Below are positions 1-9,192 of a DNA stretch of 64,000 nt, piece by piece; the first letter of the stretch is position 1; each line of letters begins with the position of its first letter. The position numbers were made by a program, and so were the translations under genes. The notes beneath the pieces are model-generated. The model saw nothing but the letters and a program-made list of their open reading frames with translations, did not search any database and was not told the origin of the DNA. Source of the DNA: Sphingomonadaceae bacterium. Its GTDB lineage: Bacteria > Pseudomonadota > Alphaproteobacteria > Sphingomonadales > Sphingomonadaceae. The stretch spans positions 124,001 through 188,000 of the forward strand of contig JAPZTW010000002.1 of assembly GCA_027533105.1 (NCBI GenBank), written 5' to 3'.

Positions 1-1910
1 ACCGAGACAGCGCGCCCACGCGAGGGGCGTACCCGGCTGTCGAGCGAATCGTAGATCAGCGAAAGGCCTAGGATCGACGAGGTGCGCTTGCCGATCGCTT
101 CGCACAGGTAACGGCCGGCCAGCAGCGAATCGCATTCCTGCACGCCCGGATTGACCCGGTCTGTGAAGAACTGCGTCCGGTCGAGCGTCACGTCGTCGAT
201 GTTGAAGGTGTAGCTGCCCACCGCCGAGATATATTCGGTCAGCGGGATGCCCGCGCGGACCTGGAAGCCGGTGGTGGCCTGCTTGTAGGTCGTATTGCGA
301 TCGTTGTTCAGGTAATTGAAGCTGTTGTAATCGCGCCGGTAGAGGTTGAAGCCCAGCGAGATGTTGCGATCAAACAGGTAGGGTTCGGTGAAGCTGACTT
401 CGGCGCTCTTCGAGTAGTTCGAATAGCTGAGCGAGAGCCCGATGGTCTGGCCGCGCCCGCGGAAGTTGCGCTGCTGGATCGACCCCTGGAAAATCAGCTT
501 TTCAAGGCTGGAATAGCCGGCCGAAAGCTGGAGTTCGCCGGTCGGTTTTTCCTCGACATTGGCCTCCAGCACGATCCGGTCGGGCGCCGAGCCGGGCTTC
601 TGCTCGATCTCGAACTTTTCCTGGAAATAGCCCAGCGAGTTGATGCGGCTGGTCGATCGCTTGACCTGGAGCGAGTTGAACGCATCGCCTTCGGCCAGAC
701 GGAACTCGCGGCGCACCACCTTGTCCTGGGTCAGGGTGTTGCCGTTGACATCGATCCGCTCGACGTAGACGCGCGGCGCCTCGGCGATCTGGAACGTGAT
801 GCCCATCGTCAGATCGTCCTTGTTACGATCATAGCTGGGACGGACATCGGCAAAGGCATAGCCAAAGGCGCCGGCGGTTTCGTTGAGCTTCTCGATGGTG
901 TCTTCCACCATCTTCGCGTCGTACCAGTCGCCCTTCTTCATCGGCAGCTGGCTGGCCAGCCGGTCGCTGTCGAAATCGCGCAGCTGGCTGTCGACCTTCA
1001 CTTCGCCGAACTTGTAGCGCTGCCCTTCCTCGACCACGTAGGTCAGGATGAAGTCCTTCTTGTCCGGCGTCAGTTCGGCCACGGCCGAAACGATCCGGAA
1101 ATCGGCATAGCCCTTGGTCAGGTAGAACTGGCGCAGCTTCTGCTGGTCGAAGGCCATCCGGTCGGGGTCATAGCTGGTCCCGGAGCTGAAAATCTTGGTC
1201 AGCCCGGTTTCCTTGGTGACCATCTCGTCCTTCAGATCGCCATCGTCGAACTGTTCGTTGCCGATGATGTTGATCTTGCGGACCTTGGACTTCGGGCCTT
1301 CCTGGATTTCGAAGACGATGTCGACGCGGTTCTGGTCGAGCAGCACCATCTTGGGCTCGACCTCGGCGGCGAAGCGGCCCTGGCGCTTGTAGAGCTCGAT
1401 AATGCGGGCCACGTCGGCGCGGACCTTGGAGCGGGTGAAGATCTGGCGCGGGGCCAGCTTGATTTCGGGGAGGATCTTGTCCTCCTTCAGCCGCTTGTTC
1501 CCTTCCAGGATGATGCGGTTGATGACCGGGTTTTCCTTCACCTCGATGGTAACGTTGCCGCCTTCGTTGCGGACCTTGACGTCGGAGAACAGTTCGGTCG
1601 CGAACAGGTCCTTCAGCGCCTGGTCGGCGGCCTGCTGGGTATAGGGCTGGCCGATCCGCAGCTTGATGTACGAGCGGATCGTGTCGGGCTCGAGCCGCTG
1701 CGATCCCAGCACGGTGATCGACTGGATGGGGGCTTCCGCGGGCGCAGCCACGGCGGGCGCAGCGGGCGCGGGCGTGGCGGCAGCCTGGGCCAAGGCGGCC
1801 TGGGGCAACCCGGCCAGTATCGTGGTCCCCATCAGCGCTGCAGTAATCCGGAGCGTCGAGTGGCGATCCTTGGCAATTCGGTTCTTCGGCACGGCTGTTC
1901 CCGTCATCAT
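1..1910 (-). CDS. bamA: Outer membrane protein assembly factor BamA (partial, 3' end outside window)
   Basis: BamA is the outer-membrane core of the BAM complex that inserts beta-barrel proteins. Translating the minus strand from the ATG pair at 1910/1907 gives a signal peptide ending near ALAQ, an Ala/Pro-rich linker, and then POTRA-type repeats (for example segments beginning IQSITVLGSQRL and INRIILEGNKRL). The start of a barrel follows (GELQLSAGYSS, NFRGRGQTIGLSLSYSN). About 636 codons are present; roughly the last quarter of the barrel lies left of position 1. It is the last gene of the pyrH-frr-uppS-cdsA-dxr-rseP-bamA series, after a 158-bp gap that may hold its own promoter. Which of the two adjacent ATGs is used cannot be decided. 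Confidence 0.95.
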   Translation of the reverse strand, partial: MMTGTAVPKNRIAKDRHSTLRITAALMGTTILAGLPQAALAQAAATPAPAAPAVAAPAEAPIQSITVLGSQRLEPDTIRSYIKLRIGQPYTQQAADQALKDLFATELFSDVKVRNEGGNVTIEVKENPVINRIILEGNKRLKEDKILPEIKLAPRQIFTRSKVRADVARIIELYKRQGRFAAEVEPKMVLLDQNRVDIVFEIQEGPKSKVRKINIIGNEQFDDGDLKDEMVTKETGLTKIFSSGTSYDPDRMAFDQQKLRQFYLTKGYADFRIVSAVAELTPDKKDFILTYVVEEGQRYKFGEVKVDSQLRDFDSDRLASQLPMKKGDWYDAKMVEDTIEKLNETAGAFGYAFADVRPSYDRNKDDLTMGITFQIAEAPRVYVERIDVNGNTLTQDKVVRREFRLAEGDAFNSLQVKRSTSRINSLGYFQEKFEIEQKPGSAPDRIVLEANVEEKPTGELQLSAGYSSLEKLIFQGSIQQRNFRGRGQTIGLSLSYSNYSKSAEVSFTEPYLFDRNISLGFNLYRRDYNSFNYLNNDRNTTYKQATTGFQVRAGIPLTEYISAVGSYTFNIDDVTLDRTQFFTDRVNPGVQECDSLLAGRYLCEAIGKRTSSILGLSLIYDSLDSRVRPSRGRAVS

Positions 1911-2068
1911 GCTTTGCTTCGCCTGCCCATCCCCCTGAACCCCGCGGGGCCCACCCAAGGCACGTCAGCCGTCGCGCTGCTGGCAATCCGCCGCCCTGTG
2001 CCCGATGCAGCCACGCCGATCAAGCAAAGTTCCCGCGTTTTGCCCGCAGTTTTACCCTTACCCTTCGC

Positions 2069-3184
2069 CTAACCGCCGAAGATCGACAGCGAGGCAATGT
2101 CATTCAAAGTGACGAACAGCATGAGGGCCAGCATGAATGCCAGACCGGTGCGGAACGCCCACTCCTGACTGCGAACACCCAGAGGCCGGCGACGGACAGC
2201 TTCTGCCGCGTACATAGCCAGGTGCCCGCCGTCGAGTGTGGGGATTGGCAGCAAGTTAATGAATGCCAAATTAATTGAGATCAGCGCGGCGAAGGAGACG
2301 AACGAGAGCCAGCCGAGCGAGAGCTGTTCGCCCGAGAACTTGGCGATCTTGATCGGCCCACCCAGTTCATCGAGCGGCCGTTCGCCGGTCATGATCTGGA
2401 CCAGCCCTGCCGCCATCGTGCGAATGATCCCCACAGACTGGTCGGCCCCGGCGGTCACCGCCGTCACCAGGCCCACCTCCTGGAATTCGAGCGCCGACGG
2501 ACGGATGCCAAGCAGGCCCCGGCGCATTTCGTTGCCGAACCGGTCCTTCTGCACGTCCTCGGCCAGCTTGACCGGCAGCGAGAAGCTGACGCCGTTGCGC
2601 TCGGCCGCAACGGTAACGGTGCGCCCTGGATAAAGCGCGACCCGCTCGGCGATGTCCATGAAACTGTCGACCCGCGTGCCATCGATGGCCACGATCCGGT
2701 CACCCACCTTGAGCCCGGCGGCCTGGGCCACCGAACCCTTCGAAAACTCGCCGATCACGGGGGCAGCGGTCGGGACGCCATAGGCCATGTTGAAGCCGGC
2801 AAAGATCGCCACCGCGACCACCAGGTTCATCATCGGCCCGGCCAGCACGATCAGCGCGCGCTGCCACAATGGGGCATACTGGAACATCCCCGCCTTTTCG
2901 GCCGCCGAGGCCTGGGCCGCGCCGGGATCGGGCACCGAGGTGGCGTTCATGTCGCCCGCAAATTGCACATAGCCGCCCAGCGGCCAGGCGGCGAGCCGCC
3001 AGCGGGTTCCGCGCCGGTCAGTCCAGCCAGCCAGTTCACGCCCGAAGCCGACCGAAAAGACATCGGCCTTCACGCCGAACCAGCGCCCGACCAGGTAATG
3101 ACCCAGCTCATGCAGGACCACCAGCGGCCCGAGGACCAGCAGGAACGCCCCGATCATCATCAGGACAGAGGGAGATTCGGTCAC
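2069..3184 (-). CDS. rseP: RIP metalloprotease RseP (site-2 protease, M50)
   Basis: Membrane-embedded zinc protease that cleaves transmembrane anti-sigma factors and remnant signal peptides. The 371-residue product has the catalytic HELGH motif at residues 25-29 within the first membrane helix. A PDZ domain lies around residues 130-210 (GSVAQAAGLKVGDRIVAIDG). The second M50 motif, LDG, is at about 317-319 (NLLPIPTLDGGH), followed by a last hydrophobic helix. The length is short compared with the about 450-residue enterobacterial enzyme; one PDZ domain is clear rather than two, which is common in alphaproteobacteria. Its ATG overlaps the dxr stop by four bases (ATGA), so the two are probably translationally coupled. 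Confidence 0.95.
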   Translation of the reverse strand: MTESPSVLMMIGAFLLVLGPLVVLHELGHYLVGRWFGVKADVFSVGFGRELAGWTDRRGTRWRLAAWPLGGYVQFAGDMNATSVPDPGAAQASAAEKAGMFQYAPLWQRALIVLAGPMMNLVVAVAIFAGFNMAYGVPTAAPVIGEFSKGSVAQAAGLKVGDRIVAIDGTRVDSFMDIAERVALYPGRTVTVAAERNGVSFSLPVKLAEDVQKDRFGNEMRRGLLGIRPSALEFQEVGLVTAVTAGADQSVGIIRTMAAGLVQIMTGERPLDELGGPIKIAKFSGEQLSLGWLSFVSFAALISINLAFINLLPIPTLDGGHLAMYAAEAVRRRPLGVRSQEWAFRTGLAFMLALMLFVTLNDIASLSIFGG

Positions 3185-4338
3185 TTCGTTGCCAACTCCA
3201 GAACGCTGCGCGCCTCGGCCCGCGCCGCCGCATCCACGGCCATGACATCGGCCAGGGAAACGGGCGGTGGCGGAGCATAGCGCGCCAGCACCTGTTCCAC
3301 CACTACCGCGATGCGGGTGAATGGAAGCTTTCCGGCCAGGAATGCCGCCACGGCCACTTCATTGGCCGCATTCAGCACAGCCGGGGCCGCACCGCCGGCT
3401 TCGGCCGCCAGACGGCACAACCGGGTCGCGGGGAAGCGCTCCTCGTCCGGCGCGCGGAAGGTCAGTTCACCAATCGCCGCAAGGTCCAGCGGGGCCAGCG
3501 GCGTGTCCATGCGCTGCGGCCAGGCGAGGCACGAGGCAATCGGTACCCGCATGTCCGACGGGCCGAGTTGCGCCAAGGTCGATCCATCGCGGTATTCGAC
3601 CATCGAATGGATCACCGATTGCGGATGGACGATGATCTTCAACCGGTCGAGGCCAACCGGGAACAGGTGATGCGCCTCGATCAGCTCCAGCCCCTTGTTG
3701 AACATGGTGGCGCTATCGACGCTGATCTTGGCGCCCATGTCCCAGTTGGGATGCTTGATCGCCTGCGCGGGCGTGGCCGCATGCAGCTGGTCCATCGTCC
3801 AGTCGAGAAACGGACCGCCGCTGGCAGTCAAGGTGATCGAGCGGACGTGATCGTAACTATTGCCGGCAAGGCACTGGAAAATCGCGTTATGTTCGCTGTC
3901 GGTCGGCAGCAGGGTAGCACCGGACCGGGCCACGGCGGCGGTCATTACCTCGCCCGCGGCAACCAGCGCTTCCTTGTTGGCCAGGGCCACGCTGCGCCCC
4001 TGCTCGATCGCCGCCATGGTCGGCGCAAGGCCCGCGCAGCCGACAATCGCGGCCACGGTGATGTCAGCCGGGCGGGTGGCCGCCTCGACCAACGCCGCTG
4101 CCCCGCCCGACGCGACGATGCCGCTGCCGGCCAGTGCCTCGCGCAGGTCGGGCAGGCTGTTCTCATCGGCAACAACCGCGATCTCGGCGCGGAATTCGAT
4201 CGCCAGCCGGGCGAGACCGGCCGCATTGCCATTGGCGGTCAAGGCCACGACCCGCCACTTGTCGGGTTCGCGCCGGATCAGGTCCAGCGTCGAGGCTCCG
4301 ATCGAGCCGGTGGCACCCAGAACCGAAATCGAACGCAT
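3181..4338 (-). CDS. dxr: 1-deoxy-D-xylulose 5-phosphate reductoisomerase
   Basis: Second enzyme of the MEP isoprenoid pathway; it converts DXP to 2-C-methyl-D-erythritol 4-phosphate with NADPH. The 385-residue length is normal. Visible features are the N-terminal Rossmann glycine motif GATGSIG at about residues 8-14, the substrate/metal-site segment PTDSEHNAIFQCL, and VHPQSVIHSMVEYRDGS in the catalytic domain. The start codon overlaps the cdsA stop by one base (TGATG), and the 3' end overlaps rseP. Placement beside uppS makes sense because both serve the isoprenoid/undecaprenol supply. Confidence 0.96.
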   Translation of the reverse strand: MRSISVLGATGSIGASTLDLIRREPDKWRVVALTANGNAAGLARLAIEFRAEIAVVADENSLPDLREALAGSGIVASGGAAALVEAATRPADITVAAIVGCAGLAPTMAAIEQGRSVALANKEALVAAGEVMTAAVARSGATLLPTDSEHNAIFQCLAGNSYDHVRSITLTASGGPFLDWTMDQLHAATPAQAIKHPNWDMGAKISVDSATMFNKGLELIEAHHLFPVGLDRLKIIVHPQSVIHSMVEYRDGSTLAQLGPSDMRVPIASCLAWPQRMDTPLAPLDLAAIGELTFRAPDEERFPATRLCRLAAEAGGAAPAVLNAANEVAVAAFLAGKLPFTRIAVVVEQVLARYAPPPPVSLADVMAVDAAARAEARSVLELATK

Positions 4339-5015
4339 CAGATCGCCCCGCCCAGGGTCAGGATCGCCAGCACGAAACAGACCGCAATCAAGCCATCGAC
4401 CCGATCGAACAGGCCGCCATGGCCGGGGATCAGCCGGCCCGAATCCTTTACCCCGGCGCGGCGTTTCATCCAGCTTTCGAAAAAGTCACCGGCCTGAGCA
4501 ATCACCGCCGCCACCGCGCCCAGCGCGAGGACCTGCCACCAGGCTGCGGTCGCCCCGCTCAATCCGGCCGAGAGCCAGAGCAGCCCGGTTGCCCCCAGCA
4601 CCCCGCCCAGCAATCCGGCCCAGGTCTTCGACGGGCTGATCAACGGCGCGATCTTCGGCCCGCCGATGGAACGGCCGGTGAAATAGGCCCCGATATCGAT
4701 GGCTGCGACCAGCGCGATCACGGTCAGGACATTGGCAAAACCGTTCTCGCCCTCGCGCAGCATCAGCAGCATGGCCGCTGCCGGAGCAATGTAGAGGATG
4801 CCGCCCACGGTCCACAGCAGTTGCCGGGCAAGGCCAAGGTCCATCGCCCGCACCAGCGCGCGCCATTCGAACAGCACACCGGCCGCAACTACCATCACGA
4901 AGCCGGCCCAGACCCAGCCGCCCAGCCATTCCGCGCCCAGCGCAATCGCGACTACGACCAGGGCGGAAGCAATCCGCACCGGCAGGTCGGCATTTCTGCG
5001 CTCAGCGCCCGCCAT
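4338..5015 (-). CDS. cdsA: Phosphatidate cytidylyltransferase (CDP-diglyceride synthase)
   Basis: Makes CDP-diacylglycerol from phosphatidic acid and CTP, the precursor for all phospholipid head groups, including the Pss/Psd branch encoded at 10.6-12.2 kb. The 225-residue product is largely hydrophobic with several membrane helices. It carries the C-terminal CDP-alcohol signature region (AGDFFESWMKRRAGVKDSG, then GHGGLFDRVDG). I chose the ATG at 5015 (MAGAERRNADLPVRIAS); an upstream in-frame ATG would add 32 residues lying entirely inside uppS and unlike the family. With this start it overlaps the end of uppS by 14 bases. Confidence 0.93.
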   Translation of the reverse strand: MAGAERRNADLPVRIASALVVVAIALGAEWLGGWVWAGFVMVVAAGVLFEWRALVRAMDLGLARQLLWTVGGILYIAPAAAMLLMLREGENGFANVLTVIALVAAIDIGAYFTGRSIGGPKIAPLISPSKTWAGLLGGVLGATGLLWLSAGLSGATAAWWQVLALGAVAAVIAQAGDFFESWMKRRAGVKDSGRLIPGHGGLFDRVDGLIAVCFVLAILTLGGAI

Positions 5016-5676
5016 AGCGGCGCTCGCGCTTGGCGAAGGCATCGAGCGCCTCCAGCAGGTGTTCGGGCTTGAAATCGGGCCACAGCACTTCCGTGAACCA
5101 CATTTCGGCATAGGCCGCCTGCCACAGCAGGAAGTTCGACAGCCGCACTTCGCCTGAAGTCCGGATCAGCAGGTCAAGCGGCGGCAGCTCGGCCGTATCG
5201 AGTTCGGCCTCGATCGTGGCCGGGGTGATCGGTCCCTTGGCGGCGGCGCGGGTGGCGGCGCGAGCGATCTCGTCCTGCGCGCCATAGTTCAGCGCGATCA
5301 CCAGCCAGGTGCCCGTGTTCCCGGCCGTCCGCGCCAGGGCATCATCGATCAGCGTGACGACATCGGCTGGCAGTGCGGTGTAATCGCCGATCACCTTGAG
5401 CCGCACGTTGTTGGCAACGAATTCGTCGATGTCGCTGATGATATAGCGCTTTAGCAGGCCCATCAGCGCCGAAATCTCGTCTTCCGGTCGCCGCCAGTTC
5501 TCGGTGCTGAAGGCGTAGAGCGTCAGGGCCTCAAGCCCCATCTCGCGCGCCGCGCGCACCACAGTGCGCACGGCTTCCACCCCGCGCTGGTGCCCTACGG
5601 CGCGCGGCAGGTGGCGCTTCTTGGCCCAGCGCCCGTTGCCATCCATGATGATGGCCACGTGACGGGCCTTAGCCAT
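5002..5676 (-). CDS. uppS: Polyprenyl diphosphate synthase (undecaprenyl-PP synthase)
   Basis: cis-Prenyltransferase that makes the C55 lipid carrier for peptidoglycan and other surface glycans. The hallmark motif HVAIIMDGNGRWAKKR opens the protein, and the C-terminal SGEVRLSNFLLWQAAYAE followed by WPDF is typical. I take the ATG at 5676 (MAKARHVAIIMDG, 224 residues). The alternative at 5694 would start inside a palindromic-type intergenic repeat (CCTGAGCCTGCCGAAGG on the plus strand, 5695-5711) and adds six non-conserved residues. The gene lies between frr and cdsA in the conserved order. Confidence 0.95.
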   Translation of the reverse strand: MAKARHVAIIMDGNGRWAKKRHLPRAVGHQRGVEAVRTVVRAAREMGLEALTLYAFSTENWRRPEDEISALMGLLKRYIISDIDEFVANNVRLKVIGDYTALPADVVTLIDDALARTAGNTGTWLVIALNYGAQDEIARAATRAAAKGPITPATIEAELDTAELPPLDLLIRTSGEVRLSNFLLWQAAYAEMWFTEVLWPDFKPEHLLEALDAFAKRERRYGGR

Positions 5677-5694
5677 GGCGCGCCACCCGCTCAT

Positions 5695-5711
5695 CCTGAG
5701 CCTGCCGAAGG
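5695..5711. repeat. Short dispersed repeat (CCTGAGCCTGCCGAAGG) between frr and uppS
   Basis: The 17-base sequence sits in the 36-base gap between frr and uppS. A near-copy occurs at 47724-47742 inside pccA (CCTGAGCCTGCCGAATGG). From general knowledge, this string is scattered through many sphingomonad genomes; the copy number here is unknown. It may alter the mRNA between the two cistrons. Confidence 0.6.
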
Positions 5712-5712
5712 A

Positions 5713-6270
5713 TCACTTGCCGAGGATTTCCTGTTCCTTCTGGGCCGCAACCGTCTCGACTTCCTTGATCATCTCGTCGGTCAGCTTCTGGACCTCGGTC
5801 TCGCCGCGCTTGCGATCGTCTTCGGAGATTTCCTTCTTGGTCTCGTCAGCCTTGAGCGCATCGATCCCGTCGCGGCGGACGTTACGGATCGCGACGCGGG
5901 CCTTCTCGGCATAGGAGTGGACCAGCTTGGCCAGTTCCTTGCGTCGCTCCTCGGTCAGGTCCGGGATCGGCAGGCGGATGTTGTTGCCATCGTTGATCGG
6001 GTTGAGGCCCAGACCCGCCGAACGGATCGCCTTTTCAACCGGACCGATGTTCGACTTGTCCCACACCTGCACCGACAGCAGCCGCGGCTCGGGCGCCGAA
6101 ACGGTGGCGACCTGATTGAGCGGCATCTTGCTGCCATAGACCTCGACCGTAATCGGATCGAGCAGCGCGGTATTGGCGCGTCCGGTGCGCAGGCCGCCCA
6201 GGTCGCTGCGCAGCGATTCCACCGCGCCCTTCATGCGGCGTTCGAGATCGGCCTTATCGTACTTGGCCAT
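5713..6270 (-). CDS. frr: Ribosome recycling factor
   Basis: RRF works with EF-G to split post-termination ribosomes. The 185-residue length is standard. The sequence begins MAKYDKADLERRMKGAVESL and has the typical L-shaped-protein signatures: LRTGRANTALLDPITVEVYG, WDKSNIGPVEKAIRSAGLGLNP, and the conserved helix LTEERRKELAKLVHSYAEKARVAIRNVRRD split across lines of the helix bundle. The start lies four bases after the pyrH stop, consistent with co-transcription. Confidence 0.97.
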   Translation of the reverse strand: MAKYDKADLERRMKGAVESLRSDLGGLRTGRANTALLDPITVEVYGSKMPLNQVATVSAPEPRLLSVQVWDKSNIGPVEKAIRSAGLGLNPINDGNNIRLPIPDLTEERRKELAKLVHSYAEKARVAIRNVRRDGIDALKADETKKEISEDDRKRGETEVQKLTDEMIKEVETVAAQKEQEILGK

Positions 6271-6274
6271 GGTC

Positions 6275-6994
6275 CTAACCCTTCTTCACGATTGTTTGGG
6301 TCCCCTCACCCGCCAGCACCTTGGCCAAGTTGCCCTTTTCGCGGATCGAGAAGACGACGATGGGAATGCTGTTGTCGCGGCACAGCGCGACGGCGCTGGC
6401 GTCCATAACCTTCAGGTTATCAGCCAGGACCGTGTCGTAATCGACTGTATCGTAACGCTTTGCCGAAGGATTGGTCTTGGGATCGCTGTCATAGACCCCA
6501 TCGACCGAAGTGCCCTTGAGCAGGGCATCGCACTTCATTTCGGCAGCGCGCAGCGCGGCCCCGGAATCGGTGGTGAAATAGGGCGCGCCAACCCCGGCGG
6601 CAAAGATCACCACCCGGCCCTTTTCAAGATGGCGTTCGGCGCGGCGGCGGATCACCGGTTCGCAGACCTTGTCCATCTCGATCGCCGACTGGACACGGGT
6701 CGGCACGCCGAGCTGCTCCAGCGCGTTCTGCATGGCCAGCGCGTTCATCACGGTCGCCAGCATGCCCATGTAATCGGCCTGGGCGCGGTCCATCCCCTTC
6801 GCCGCCCCGGCCATGCCGCGAAAGATATTGCCGCCGCCGATCACCAGGCAGATTTCGAGGCCCGATTCCTTGGCCGCCTTCACCTCTGCCGCCAGTTCGG
6901 CCACGAATTCGGGATCGATCCCGAACTGCTGCTGGCCCATCAGCACTTCGCCGGACAGCTTGAGAAGGATGCGCTTGTAAGCGGGCTTGGTCAT
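6275..6994 (-). CDS. pyrH: UMP kinase
   Basis: Phosphorylates UMP to UDP; bacterial PyrH is a hexameric amino-acid-kinase-fold enzyme regulated by GTP and UTP. The 239-residue product starts [20 protein letters not shown], has the nucleotide-loop motif IGGGNIFRG, and ends with [17 protein letters not shown]. The ATG at 6994 is preferred. A longer frame to 7057 would add 21 residues crossing a strong hairpin (7021-7052) and has no family support. It is followed closely by frr. Confidence 0.95.
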   Translation of the reverse strand: MTKPAYKRILLKLSGEVLMGQQQFGIDPEFVAELAAEVKAAKESGLEICLVIGGGNIFRGMAGAAKGMDRAQADYMGMLATVMNALAMQNALEQLGVPTRVQSAIEMDKVCEPVIRRRAERHLEKGRVVIFAAGVGAPYFTTDSGAALRAAEMKCDALLKGTSVDGVYDSDPKTNPSAKRYDTVDYDTVLADNLKVMDASAVALCRDNSIPIVVFSIREKGNLAKVLAGEGTQTIVKKG

Positions 6995-7020
6995 GGGATC
7001 TGGGATCGCTCTCGCTGGGG

Positions 7021-7052
7021 TTTGCGGGGCCTTATACCGATGGCCCCGCAAA
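7021..7052. other. 11-bp perfect inverted repeat upstream of pyrH
   Basis: TTTGCGGGGCC (7021-7031) and GGCCCCGCAAA (7042-7052) are perfect inverted repeats around a 10-base loop. The element lies between the aldo/keto reductase stop (7082) and the pyrH start (6994). No T-run follows on the minus strand, so it is not a classic intrinsic terminator. It could be a leader hairpin of pyrH, an mRNA-end stabiliser or a weak terminator. Confidence 0.55.
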
Positions 7053-7081
7053 GCCAAGCCGCGAGGCGATCTTGCCCCCGC

Positions 7082-8098
7082 CTAGCCCATCGGATAGCGG
7101 ATCTCGCGCGAGACCTTGTCGATCGCCTTCATCAGGTCATCTGGCAGCACCAGATCGATCGCGGCCAGGATTTCATCCAGCTGATCTTCGCGCGAAACGC
7201 CGACAATGGTCGAGGCCACGAAATCGTGCTGCTTCGACCAGGCGACCGCCATGGTCACCGGGCTCATCCCGGCATCGGCGGCCAGCGCCATGAACCGCTC
7301 GGTCGAGGCCAGCGACTGCTCGTTGACGAACCGCCGCCCCATTGCCGCCTGGCGCCCCTCCATGGCGAGGTAGCGCGAGAAGCGCGCGCCCTCGGGCGAG
7401 GCGCCGCCCTGGTACTTGCCGCTCAGCACCCCGCCGGCGATCGGCGAATAGGGGATCAGGCTGACCCCTTCCATGCGGCAGACCTGGGCCAGCTCATCCT
7501 CGAACCGGCGGTTGTTGAGGCTGAAATTGTTCTGGATCGTCTGGTAACGCACCGTGCCGAGCCGTTCGGAAGCGGCGAGCGACTTCATCAGGCCCCAGGC
7601 CGTCTCGTTAGAGCAGCCGGTGATCCGCACCTTGCCGGCGCGCACCAGCTCGTCGAGCACCTCCATCGTCTCGTCATAGGGGGTGTCGTGATCGGGCCAG
7701 TGGGTCTGGTAGAGATCGATGTAGTCGGTCTGCAGCTTGCGCAGGCTGTCTTCCACCGCGGTCATGATGTTGAAGCGGTCCAGCGCGGTCATGCCCGACC
7801 GCTTCGGGCTGCGGAACCAGACGTGGCTGGGACCGGAAACCTTGGTGGCCATGATGATCGCATCGCGCGGCTTGGTCTTCATCCAGCGCCCGACGATCTC
7901 CTCGGTCCGGCCCACCCACTTGGTATCGGGCGGCACGGGATAGCCCTCGGCCGTGTCATAGAAGCTGATCCCGGCATCGAAGCAGCGATCGAGAATGCGG
8001 TGCGCGGCCGCCTCGTCGGTCTGGCTGCCGAAGGTCATCGTCCCCATGCAGATATCCGAAACGACGATGGCCGACTTGCCGAGCCTGCGGGTCTGCAT
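7082..8098 (-). CDS. Aldo/keto reductase (Tas-like NADP-dependent oxidoreductase)
   Basis: A 338-residue TIM-barrel oxidoreductase of the AKR superfamily; the substrate cannot be told. Catalytic-site landmarks are present: Asp/Tyr in FYDTAEGYP, Lys in MATKVSGPS and His in LYQTHWPDHDTPYDETMEV. The phosphate-binding C-terminal part (VAWSKQHDFVASTIVGVSREDQL) is also present. The ATG at 8098 is chosen because it follows GGAAGGGGAATTGATC, a good ribosome-binding site; the longer frame has none. It interrupts the otherwise conserved tsf-pyrH neighbourhood and is preceded by the tsf terminator, so it probably has its own promoter. Confidence 0.88.
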   Translation of the reverse strand: MQTRRLGKSAIVVSDICMGTMTFGSQTDEAAAHRILDRCFDAGISFYDTAEGYPVPPDTKWVGRTEEIVGRWMKTKPRDAIIMATKVSGPSHVWFRSPKRSGMTALDRFNIMTAVEDSLRKLQTDYIDLYQTHWPDHDTPYDETMEVLDELVRAGKVRITGCSNETAWGLMKSLAASERLGTVRYQTIQNNFSLNNRRFEDELAQVCRMEGVSLIPYSPIAGGVLSGKYQGGASPEGARFSRYLAMEGRQAAMGRRFVNEQSLASTERFMALAADAGMSPVTMAVAWSKQHDFVASTIVGVSREDQLDEILAAIDLVLPDDLMKAIDKVSREIRYPMG

Positions 8099-8176
8099 GA
8101 TCAATTCCCCTTCCGATGAGCCAGCTTTTCCCCACAGTGGCGGAGCGCCGCGCCCCGCGTCAACCACCGGCGCAGC

Positions 8177-8205
8177 AAAAAGGGCCCGCCTTGCGGCGAG
8201 CCCTT
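8177..8205 (-). terminator. Rho-independent terminator of rpsB-tsf
   Basis: On the minus strand AAGGGCTCGCC, loop GCAA, GGCGGGCCCTT forms an 11-bp stem with one G-T wobble and runs into TTTTT (8181-8177). It lies 38 bases after the tsf stop codon at 8243. Confidence 0.9.
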
Positions 8206-8242
8206 GATGTTTGCCTTATCCGGCCAGGCCGGAAGATCCGGC

Positions 8243-9169
8243 TTAGTTCAGGCCGGCAGCAGCGGCGACTTCGGCGGCGAAGTCGCTCACTTCCTTCTCG
8301 ATGCCTTCACCCAGCTGGAAGCGGACATAGTCCTTCAGCACGATCTTGGTGCCAGCGGCCTTGCCGGCCTGCTCGACGACCTGGGCCACCGGGGTCTTGT
8401 TGTCCATCACGAACAGCTGGCTGAGCAGCGCGTTGTCCTTGGCGAACTTGGCCACCGCGCCATCGACCATCTTGGCCTGGACTTCGGCGGGCTTGCCCGA
8501 TTCAGCCGCCTTTTCGGCCGCGATCTTGCGCTCGCGGGCGATCATCTCGGCGTCGAGATCGTCAGCGTTCAGCGCCAGCGGGAAAGCCGCGGCGATGTGC
8601 ATGGCGATCTGCTTGCCCAGCGGCTCCAGCACATCGGCACCGGCTTCGGATTCGAGCGCAACGAGCACGCCAATCTTGCCCAGGCTTGGGGCGGCGGCAT
8701 TGTGCATGTAGGGCACGACCAGGCCATTGCTGACCGAAACGGTCTTCATGCGGCGCACCTGCTGGTTCTCGCCGATGGTCGCAACGTTGTTGGTCAGCGC
8801 GTCGGCCACGGTGCCACCGCCCGGAAAGGCGGCAGCCTTGAGCGCTTCGACATCGTCCGCACCCAGGCCCAGAGCGGCTTCGGTGGTCTTGCGCACGAAG
8901 TCCTGGAACTGGTCGTTCTTGGCGACGAAGTCGGTTTCCGAGTTGACCTCGACGGCCACGCCCTTGGTGCCCGAAACGGCCACGCCGACCAGGCCTTCAG
9001 CGGCGGTGCGGCTGGACTTCTTGGCAACGGCAGCCAGGCCCTTGGCGCGCAGGGCGTCAACCGCGGCTTCGAAATCGCCGCCGGTTTCGTCCAGCGCCTT
9101 CTTGCAATCCATCATGCCGGCGCCGGTGCGCTCGCGCAGGTTCTTCACGTCAGTGGCGGTGTAAGCCAT
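8243..9169 (-). CDS. tsf: Elongation factor Ts
   Basis: Guanine-nucleotide exchange factor for EF-Tu. The 308-residue product begins [20 protein letters not shown], followed by [18 protein letters not shown] (the UBA-like N-terminal domain). It has the core EF-Tu-contact motif [15 protein letters not shown]. The C-terminal sequence ends [16 protein letters not shown]. It follows rpsB after 121 bases that hold a palindromic repeat, and is closed by an intrinsic terminator. Confidence 0.97.
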   Translation of the reverse strand: MAYTATDVKNLRERTGAGMMDCKKALDETGGDFEAAVDALRAKGLAAVAKKSSRTAAEGLVGVAVSGTKGVAVEVNSETDFVAKNDQFQDFVRKTTEAALGLGADDVEALKAAAFPGGGTVADALTNNVATIGENQQVRRMKTVSVSNGLVVPYMHNAAAPSLGKIGVLVALESEAGADVLEPLGKQIAMHIAAAFPLALNADDLDAEMIARERKIAAEKAAESGKPAEVQAKMVDGAVAKFAKDNALLSQLFVMDNKTPVAQVVEQAGKAAGTKIVLKDYVRFQLGEGIEKEVSDFAAEVAAAAGLN

Positions 9170-9192
9170 TGCACATCATCCTTTGAATGTTT

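Noticed and set aside
2869..4497. Plus-strand open frame of about 540 codons opposite rseP, dxr and cdsA
   Set aside because: Antisense shadow of three confident genes.
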